In this document: positions 29,217 through 34,434 of the stretch, piece after piece
Layout of the letters: every line of letters begins with the position of its first letter
How positions within the stretch are numbered: the first letter of the stretch is position 1
Assembly: GCA_964601735.1 (NCBI GenBank)
Contig: CAZROO010000014.1
Coordinates: forward strand, 1 to 34,434
Length of the DNA stretch: 34,434 nt
DNA from: DATAJX01 sp964601735
GTDB lineage: Bacteria; Pseudomonadota; Alphaproteobacteria; UBA2136; UBA6156
Reading direction: 5' to 3'
Notes under the pieces: generated by a model
Told to the model about the DNA's origin: nothing
The model's input: only the letters and a program-made list of their open reading frames with translations
Databases searched by the model: none
Position numbers and translations under genes: made by a program

Positions 29217-29573
29217 ATGCCTGAAGTTCGTACGCTCCGGAAACGCGAGGAATTCGTTCGGCTGAAGGCGGAAGGGCGGCGGTTTTCTACCGCTGCCTTT
29301 GTTTTGCAATACCTTGAAAATTCACAGGAATCCGGCGTGGCCGTGGGTTATACCGCCAGCACCAAGGGCGTGGGCAACGCGGTGATGCGCAATCGCGCCC
29401 GGCGGCGCTTAAAGGCTTGCTTTGACAAGCTTTTTCGGGTGAACGCTGCTGCCAAGGGCCAGGGTAAGATGCTGGCATGGATTGCCAAGGAATCGATTTT
29501 AACTATTGATTATAAGAAGTTGGAAGATGACATGCGGCGGGCGCTGATGGCTGCCGGGCTGATTCCAGGGTAA
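29217..29573 (+). CDS. rnpA: ribonuclease P protein component
   Basis: 118 residues from ATG 29217 with AAGGGAG upstream. The RNR motif GNAVMRNRARRRLK (53-66) and the N-terminal LRKREEFVRLKAEGRR are diagnostic. It assists the RNA subunit in cutting the 5' leader from pre-tRNAs. The TAA stop lies in the first unit of a GAGG octamer array that leads into yidD. Confidence 0.95.
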   Translation: MPEVRTLRKREEFVRLKAEGRRFSTAAFVLQYLENSQESGVAVGYTASTKGVGNAVMRNRARRRLKACFDKLFRVNAAAKGQGKMLAWIAKESILTIDYKKLEDDMRRALMAAGLIPG

Positions 29574-29605
29574 GAGGATGAGAGGTTAAAAGGATGAGAG
29601 GGATT
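29566..29605 (+). repeat. GAGG octamer array joining rnpA to yidD
   Basis: CAGGGTAA, GAGGATGA, GAGGTTAA, AAGGATGA and GAGGGATT. It contains the rnpA stop (29571-29573), the yidD ATG (29594-29596) and, 8 bp before that ATG, a GAGG that can serve as the ribosome-binding site. Confidence 0.85.
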
Positions 29606-29845
29606 TTAAGTGCTTCTATCCGTTTGTATCAATTGACCTTTTCTGCGGTTTTGGGTGGGCAGTGCCGGTACGAGCCGAGCTGCTCGGCCTATGCGCGGGA
29701 GGCGGTGCATAAGCACGGCGCGCTGCGCGGCGGATTGCTCGGTGTTCTGCGGGTTTGCCGGTGCGGGCCTGGTGGCGGTTCCGGGTTTGACCCGGTTCCC
29801 CGCGTATGGCAGGATGCGCTGCCTTTCTGGCTAAAATCTAAATAA
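29594..29845 (+). CDS. yidD: membrane protein insertion efficiency factor YidD
   Basis: 83 residues. The family core GGQCRYEPSCSAYAREAVHKHG and a second Cys region (VCRCGPGGGSGFDPVP) are present; the usual H-P-x-x-P-G-G of the second region is altered to GPGGGSG. YidD helps YidC insert inner-membrane proteins and binds the inner face by an amphipathic helix. The first codons (MRG) come from the octamer array. Confidence 0.93.
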   Translation: MRGILSASIRLYQLTFSAVLGGQCRYEPSCSAYAREAVHKHGALRGGLLGVLRVCRCGPGGGSGFDPVPRVWQDALPFWLKSK

Positions 29846-29860
29846 TTCAAGGATTTATAG

Positions 29861-31561
29861 ATGAAGGATGTCACCCCCACCTCGCAGCGCCGCAATCTGA
29901 TTATCGCGGTGGCGATTAGCGCGTTGATTTTGTTTGCTTTTGACGCCGTGGGCTACCTGGGCTGGGGCAAGCATATGTTCGGCTGGAAGCGCCCGACGCT
30001 TGATGCGCAGGCGGCGCTGAACCATCGCATTGATGGCGCGATGCCGATGCAAAATGGTACGGATGTGTCGCAAAACGGTGCGCCGGTGGCACAAAATGTT
30101 GCGCCGCTGTCGGCGGTGAAGCGCGTGACGATGGATAACGGCGTTTTGCACCTGGGCTACAACCTGGTGGGCGGTAAACTGGACAGTCTGGTGCTGAACC
30201 GGTACCGCGCCAACCTGGACAAGCCCGGTGGCGTGCAACTGCTGACCGACGAAAGCAACAAGCTGGCCACCTGGGTGGACAGCGGCTGGCAGGGGCCGAA
30301 CGGGATTTCCACCCCCGACAGCAATGCGACCTGGACACAGGCCAATACCGCCAACATGAATGAGGCGCATGCGCTGGTGCTGACGTTCAAGAACGCCAGC
30401 GGGCAGACCTTCCAGCGCACGCTGACGCCGCGCGCGGGCAGCTACGTGATTGACGTGAGCGACCGGGTTTGGAACACCGCCAGCCTGCCGGTGACGTTGC
30501 GTCACTATGCGCGGGTAAGCCGTACCGGCGGTGCCGACCCGGCCGACCACAGCAGCTGGGTAAACTATTCCGGCCCGATGGGGCTGGCGGGGGAACCGGG
30601 TGAGAAGGCGACGGGGTCGGACGGGGTTATCCATGAGGAAAAATTCGACGGCCTTAAAAAAGCGGGCAGGACGGAAACCGTTAACGCCAGCGGTGGCTGG
30701 TGGGGGATTACCGGCCAGTACTTCATGACCGCGATTATGCCCTCGGTGGATGGCGGTGATGCGGGGCGTGATTTCCGCTACGCCAATGTAAACGGTGTGG
30801 ATTTGTACAGTGCTGCCGTGCAAAAAGATGTGAGCGTGGCCGCCGGTGGTCAGGCCGAAGTGCACTACAGCATTTACGCCGGGCCCAAGCAGGAGGCGAC
30901 GTTGCAGGCCGCCGGGCATGGGCTGGAGCGCGCGATTGACTGGGGGTGGTTCGCCTTTATCGCCAAGCCGCTTTACCATGTGCTGCTGTGGCTGCATGCG
31001 CTGTTACGCAACTGGGGCCTGGCGATTTTTGGGCTGACGCTGTTGCTGAAGCTGGTGACCTACCCGCTGGCCAGCCAGACCTACCGCAGCATGGCCAAGA
31101 TGAAGAAATTGCAGCCTCACCTGCAGCGTATCCAGGAACAGCACGCCGGTGACCGCCAGGCCGCGGCGCTGAAAACCATGGAGCTGTACGCCGCCGAGAA
31201 GGTCAACCCGATGGGCGGCTGCTGGCCAACGCTGATTCAGGTTCCCATCTTTTTTGCCATGTACAAGGTGGTGCTGGTGGCGTTCGAGATGCGTCAGGCG
31301 CCGCTGTTCGGGCTGTGGATTCACGACCTGTCGCACATGGACCCGTACTATGTGCTGCCGGTATTGATGGGCCTGAGCATGTATGTGCAGATGCAGATGA
31401 ACCCGCCCGCCAGCGACCCCAGCCAGCAGATGGTGTTCAAGTTCATGCCGGTGATGTTTACGGTGATGTTCCTGAGTTTTCCCGCCGGGCTGGTGTTTTA
31501 CTGGCTTTGCAATAACCTGCTGACTATTGCGCAGCAGTGGTACATCATGCGGAAATATGGG
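29861..31561 (+). CDS. yidC: membrane protein insertase YidC, 3' end lost in gap
   Basis: 567 codons are visible. TM1 (about 12-30) is followed by a large periplasmic beta domain (about 60-340) with MDNGVLHLGYNLVGGKLDS and TPRAGSYVIDVSD. Then comes the conserved insertase core: an amphipathic segment and TM2 (YHVLLWLHALLRNWGLAIFGLTLLLKLVTYPL split over 20s), MKKLQPHLQRIQE, NPMGGCWPTLIQVPIFFAMYKV and FPAGLVFYWLCNNLLTIAQQW. Only the basic tail and stop are lost in the N run at 31562. It inserts Sec-dependent and Sec-independent proteins into the inner membrane. Confidence 0.97.
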
Positions 31562-31661
31562 NNNNNNNNNNNNNNNNNNNNNNNNNNNNNNNNNNNNNNN
31601 NNNNNNNNNNNNNNNNNNNNNNNNNNNNNNNNNNNNNNNNNNNNNNNNNNNNNNNNNNNNN
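31562..31661. other. assembly gap (100 N)
   Basis: Placeholder between the yidC 3' end and a minus-strand gene. Genes often found after yidC (for example the GTPase engB) may lie here; this cannot be seen. Confidence 0.99.
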
Positions 31662-32055
31662 GGAAGGTTTCGCGGCCTGCGGTGTAGGTGTGCATCCAGC
31701 CGTGGGCTTCGTCGTGGAGAATAACCGGTTTGGGGCTTTGCCGCGAGTGGCGGCGGGCGGCGTCGGTCATTTGCTCTTCGTTGTCGCCGCTGGCGAGCAG
31801 TTTTTGTCCGCGGTAGAGGAAGAAGCGGGCGGGGAGGCGCCAGCCGTTTTTGAAAATGGCCGGGTATTCGCCGGTTTGCATGTTGAACACCACCACGGCG
31901 TTGGCCTGGCCCGAACCGCGCGAGCGTATGGCAGCTGCGAGGCAGGCGTGGTGCAGTGACGAGTGCTCTTTAGCGCGGGGCTCGAGGTTTCTGCCTCTGC
32001 GTTCGAGCAGTTTGAACGGCGCGGGATTGCCGGGTGAGGGAAAAAATTCTTGCAT
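31662..32055 (-). CDS. unknown protein, 3' end lost in gap
   Basis: About 131 codons are visible from ATG 32055 (MQEFFPSPGNPAPFKLLERR), with AAAAAGG upstream. The chain has the beta-like stretch NAVVVFNMQTGEYPAIFKNGW, then FFLYRGQKLLASGDN and a His-containing PVILHDEAHGWMHTYTAGRE. No signal peptide, membrane helix or motif that I recognise. It diverges from the TetR-like gene. The open frame continues upstream to 32481 but runs antisense to that gene and has no support. Confidence 0.55.
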
Positions 32056-32187
32056 GGCGAAAGCCTTTTTGAAACAGAGAGGTGGGCCAAAACTGCCGGG
32101 GTTTCTGTTAGATAGTGCGGTTTTTGCCGCTTGCCAAGCGGGCGGATTTTGCGGTAAGCGTTTGTTTACATCATAAGGGCAATAACA

Positions 32188-32778
32188 ATGGCTATGGGCG
32201 AACTCAGCGAAGGACAACTGCGGATTTTGCAGGCCGTGGCGCGGTTGCTGGAGAACCCCGCCAACAAGATCACCGTGCAGCGGATTGCCGCGGAGATACA
32301 CGTGACTGACGGTGCGATTTACCGCCACTACAAGAGCAAGGACGAGATCTTCGAGGCCATCGCCAGCTACATGGAAGTGAACCTGCTGGGGCCCTTCAAC
32401 AAGGCGGCGCAGACCGAGCCCGACCTGACCAAGCGTTTGGAAACCGTGTTCAACCAGCTGATGGCGTTCGTGGCCGGGCACCCGGGGTTGGCGCGCATGC
32501 TGCTGGGTGGTGGCTCTACCGAGGCCGCACCGATGGCCGAGCGGCTGAAGCTGCTCAACGGCAAGGTGCGGGCGCAGCTCTTCCAGATTTTAAAGCCGAT
32601 GGAAGTGCAAGGGCTGCTGGCCCGCGACGTGACGCCGGAGCAGGCCACCGAGCTGGTGTTCGGGCTGGTGGCGGGCACCGCGCTGGCTTATGCGTTTGCC
32701 CTCCCTCAATTGGCCATGGAGGCGAAGTGGAAGGTGGCGGTGCAGGCGGTTTTGAGGACGGGTGACAGTGTGACGTAA
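32188..32778 (+). CDS. TetR-family regulator, SlmA-like
   Basis: 196 residues. The helix-turn-helix is residues 28-55 (ITVQRIAAEIHVTDGAIYRHYKSKDEIF, seen as RIAAEIHVTDGAIYRHY). The C-terminal half, with AGHPGLARMLLGGGSTEAAPMAERLKLLNGKVRAQLFQIL (parts: GHPGLARMLLGG, LNGKVRAQLFQIL), resembles the nucleoid-occlusion factor SlmA more than drug-efflux repressors. SlmA binds DNA and blocks FtsZ ring assembly. AAGGG precedes ATG 32188; ATG 32194 is an alternative. The TAA overlaps the ATG of the TlpA-like gene by one base. Confidence 0.8.
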   Translation: MAMGELSEGQLRILQAVARLLENPANKITVQRIAAEIHVTDGAIYRHYKSKDEIFEAIASYMEVNLLGPFNKAAQTEPDLTKRLETVFNQLMAFVAGHPGLARMLLGGGSTEAAPMAERLKLLNGKVRAQLFQILKPMEVQGLLARDVTPEQATELVFGLVAGTALAYAFALPQLAMEAKWKVAVQAVLRTGDSVT

Positions 32779-33311
32779 TGGGACTGGGGACTCGGGACTG
32801 GGGACTGGGATTGGCCTTGGTGGCCTTCGTTTTTTCGGCGGGATGCAGTGAGCCGACATCTGCCGGGCAGGCGGCGCTGGAGAAATATCTCGGGAAGAAT
32901 TTTGCCGGTGTGAAGGTACAGACTTTGGATGGCCAGCAGGTGGTGTTGCGGGATGAGTTGAAGGGCAAGCCGGTGATTCTGAATGTGTGGGCGACGTGGT
33001 GTGCGCCCTGTATCGAGGAGTTGCCGAGCCTGGATGCGTTGGGCCAGCAGGGAAAATACGCGGTGGTGGCGATTGCCACCGACAAGGACGCGGCGGGCGT
33101 GCAGGCGTATTTACGGAAGAATCATTTAGGTGCCGGCATGACCGTGCTGTGGGACAGCCTGGGCATGGTGACGACCGGTGAGGTGGGCGCGCGGGCATTA
33201 CCTGCGAGTTATGTTCTTGACCCTAATGGCACCGTGAAGCTGGTGGCGGCGGGGGCGCGGGAGTGGGTTCACCCCAAAATGCAGGCGAAGATCGAACAGG
33301 CGTTGAAGTAG
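32778..33311 (+). CDS. TlpA-like thioredoxin-fold lipoprotein
   Basis: 177 residues. The N-terminus (MGLGTRDWGLGLALVAFVFS, then AGC) acts as a lipoprotein signal peptide with lipobox FSAGC (Cys23). The thioredoxin fold has the redox motif WCAPC (74-78) in NVWATWCAPCIEELPS, and VLDPNGTVKLVAAG near the end. Such proteins reduce periplasmic disulfides, often for cytochrome c maturation or copper delivery. The n-region of the signal peptide (GLGTRDWGLG) is encoded by a heptamer array identical over 31 bp to one inside sucA, so the present start may be young. Translationally coupled to the regulator upstream. Confidence 0.9.
   Translation: MGLGTRDWGLGLALVAFVFSAGCSEPTSAGQAALEKYLGKNFAGVKVQTLDGQQVVLRDELKGKPVILNVWATWCAPCIEELPSLDALGQQGKYAVVAIATDKDAAGVQAYLRKNHLGAGMTVLWDSLGMVTTGEVGARALPASYVLDPNGTVKLVAAGAREWVHPKMQAKIEQALK
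32779..32813 (+). repeat. heptamer array forming the 5' end of the TlpA-like gene
   Basis: TGGGACT, GGGGACT, CGGGACT, GGGGACT, then GGGATTG. Bases 32780-32810 equal 15990-16020 in sucA, read in a different frame. Confidence 0.9.
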
Positions 33312-33316
33312 AGATC

Positions 33317-33345
33317 GGGGATTGCTTCGCTGCGCTCGCAATGAC
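33317..33345. repeat. palindromic repeat ending GCAATGAC
   Basis: GGGGATTGC-TTCGCTGCGCTC-GCAATGAC, an interspersed hairpin type that is widespread in alphaproteobacterial intergenic DNA, 5 bp after the TlpA-like gene. Confidence 0.5.
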
Positions 33346-33362
33346 TAATCTTAAAATAAAGT

Positions 33363-33390
33363 GAAGGCCCCCTTGGAAGGGGGCCTTCTG
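33363..33390. terminator. bidirectional terminator
   Basis: GAAGGCCCCC (33363-33372) pairs with GGGGGCCTTC (33379-33388). Only a weak T tract. It lies between convergent genes. Confidence 0.7.
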
Positions 33391-33431
33391 GTTGTCCGCT
33401 GGTTGATGTGAGGATACCCAGCGGTGCGGGG

Positions 33432-33782
33432 TTAGGTGAGAACGACAGGGGCGATTCTGCCGCTGCCTTCGATGAGCCAGCCCTCGACAACCTGGCCACA
33501 GTTTTTGCCTGTGGCGTGGCAGTCTTCGCCGATGTGGCGGGCCAGTTTCGGTTGCGAGATGTTGCCGCCGTCGCCTTCTGCCTTCACACCGAGGGCCTGG
33601 CCGGAGATTTCTTCCGGAAGCAGGCCGGCTTCGATGACGGGTGTGACCTTGTGGGGGTGCTGGTCAACCCAGAACGCGGGTTGGAGGACCGGCGGCGAGG
33701 CGTGGGGGTTGGCACTGGCCGATGCGGCGATGGCAAGCATTGCCGTGGCTGTCAGCGCCGTGAGGGCGAGGAAGTGTCGCAT
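33432..33782 (-). CDS. secreted small protein of unknown function
   Basis: 116 residues with AAGGGAG before ATG 33782. A Sec signal peptide (MRHFLALTALTATAMLAIAA plus SASA, cleavage before NP) is followed by a mature chain of about 92 residues containing HKVTPVIEAGLLPEEISGQ and the Cys pair EDCHATGKNCGQ, likely a disulfide. It should be periplasmic or secreted. No family recognised. It converges with the TlpA-like gene; a thiol-disulfide link between the two is only a guess. Confidence 0.7.
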   Translation of the reverse strand: MRHFLALTALTATAMLAIAASASANPHASPPVLQPAFWVDQHPHKVTPVIEAGLLPEEISGQALGVKAEGDGGNISQPKLARHIGEDCHATGKNCGQVVEGWLIEGSGRIAPVVLT

Positions 33783-33916
33783 GGATTCTCCCTTTGCTAG
33801 GAGTGGAACGCCGGAGGCGCAAAAACGGACAGGTGACCTGACCGCGTTTGCGGCCCTGGCGTGTGGATATATTTAAGCGGTAAGCCAAATAATTGTAAAG
33901 CGGCCTGCAAAACAAA

Positions 33917-33945
33917 TCACCCCGGCTTGGCCGGGGTGACAACGA
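33917..33945 (-). terminator. hairpin after the 55-residue gene
   Basis: TCACCCCGGC (33917-33926) pairs with GCCGGGGTGA (33930-33939), perfect over 10 bp. On the minus strand it is followed by TTTGTTTTG, so it can terminate the gene at 34121-33954. It also resembles the CACCCCG repeat family. Confidence 0.65.
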
Positions 33946-33953
33946 GAGCGGGT

Positions 33954-34121
33954 TCAGGTGGCATTGCCCTTGGGGCCGAGTGGCGGCAGGCCGAAGCATG
34001 ACACCCGTGCCTTGGGCGTGTAGGGCGGTGGCGGGGATGCGATATTTCCCGGCCGCCAGTTGCTGGGATTCTTCTTTGAATCGAGCAGGGGGGAATTGGG
34101 CGGAATGCCTTCGTTATTCAT
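33954..34121 (-). CDS. small Pro/Asn-rich protein, 55 aa
   Basis: MNNEGIPPNSPLLDSKKNPS then NWRPGNIASPPPPYTPKARV and SCFGLPPLGPKGNAT. ATG 34121 with AAAAGGA upstream; the open frame begins earlier (34148) without support. Proline-rich and probably disordered. A terminator follows. No family recognised. Confidence 0.5.
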   Translation of the reverse strand: MNNEGIPPNSPLLDSKKNPSNWRPGNIASPPPPYTPKARVSCFGLPPLGPKGNAT

Positions 34122-34197
34122 GAAAAAAATCCTTTTAGATGCGACCAAGGGAAAAGCCCCTTAATACCCTTCTGATATGGTATTTTTCTGGCTGTTT

Positions 34198-34434
34198 TCA
34201 AGTTCGCCGGGATTTGCGCGTGGTGGTTTTTCTGGCCCCGGCGCGGCGGGCTACCGGCTTGCGCTTTGTGGCCGTTTTGCGTTTTGCCGCTGTTGCCTTG
34301 GTGCGCGTGGTTTTACGTGGGCTGGATTTGCTGGCGGTGGTGGTTTTCTTTTTCGCTTTGGCGCGGGTATCGCCTTTACGCGGGGCGACCTTCGCTTCAC
34401 TTAACGCGATGGCGATGGCCTGCTTGCGGCTTTT
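34198..34434 (-). CDS. Lys/Arg-rich protein with a KSRKQAIAIALSEAK motif, truncated by window edge
   Basis: 78 codons run from the right edge to TGA at 34198-34200, without a start in the window. The visible N-terminal part KSRKQAIAIALSEAKV matches a motif shared by small basic proteins of the DUF6496-like group. A histone-tail-like chain follows (KAKKKTTTASK, RKTTRTKATAAKRK, RRAGARKTTTRKS). The charge suggests nucleic acid binding. Function unknown. Confidence 0.65.
   Translation of the reverse strand, partial: KSRKQAIAIALSEAKVAPRKGDTRAKAKKKTTTASKSSPRKTTRTKATAAKRKTATKRKPVARRAGARKTTTRKSRRT

Overview
This window reads as chromosomal DNA of an alphaproteobacterium. The ribosomal proteins S12, S7 and L34 and EF-G all carry alphaproteobacterial-looking sequence signatures. 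They sit with a 2-oxoglutarate dehydrogenase locus, a PgpA, a membrane-anchored class I cytochrome c, and the order rpmH-rnpA-yidD-yidC. The DNA is GC-rich with G-rich coding strands. Three runs of exactly 100 N (3620-3719, 10002-10101, 31562-31661) show a scaffolded draft assembly; the true gap lengths are unknown. Species-level identity cannot be read from the sequence alone.

Layout. 1-1870: a truncated methyltransferase and a divergent polysaccharide flippase-like protein. 1939-6308: the str region, rpsL-rpsG and fusA, split by about 1.4 kb. That insert holds a terminator, a cluster of operator-like motifs, a small AT-richer gene, a gap, the 3' end of an unknown gene and two more terminators. 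6458-9957: two small genes, a histidine kinase/response regulator pair on the minus strand, and a Lys/Ala-rich secreted protein. 10102-13907: folA (cut by a gap), divergent thyA, then an Mrp-type P-loop ATPase, a small membrane protein and miaA. 13923-15709: a lipoprotein, an EF-hand protein and an HD-fold protein. 15861-22072: sucA, a Nudix hydrolase, sucB, a small reverse gene, and lpd, together the 2-oxoglutarate dehydrogenase complex. 22106-25697: a membrane protein, rsmI, two tiny genes, a deoxyribosyltransferase-like protein, a lipoprotein and pgpA. 25866-28835: a dus-fis pair, a pilin-like protein and a cytochrome c. 28938-31561: rpmH, rnpA, yidD and yidC (yidC cut by a gap). 31662-34434: an unknown partial gene, an SlmA-like TetR regulator, a TlpA-like lipoprotein and three small genes, the last running off the window.

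The genes are mostly housekeeping. The unusual layer is the repeat DNA. (i) Short arrays of four to five 7-nt or 8-nt units lie in intergenic spacers and also in frame inside sucA (two), sucB, lpd, miaA and a small membrane-protein gene, and they form the start or stop regions of sucB, rnpA, yidD, the TlpA-like gene and a lipoprotein gene. (ii) Palindromic hairpin repeats occur between genes and, nearly unchanged, in frame within miaA. (iii) A 69-bp REP-like palindrome occurs in three copies. (iv) A roughly 127-nt imperfect hairpin fills the whole rpmH-rnpA spacer. I consider these repeats, and the operator-rich insert in the str region, the most noteworthy content. I see no tRNA, rRNA, CRISPR array or full insertion sequence.
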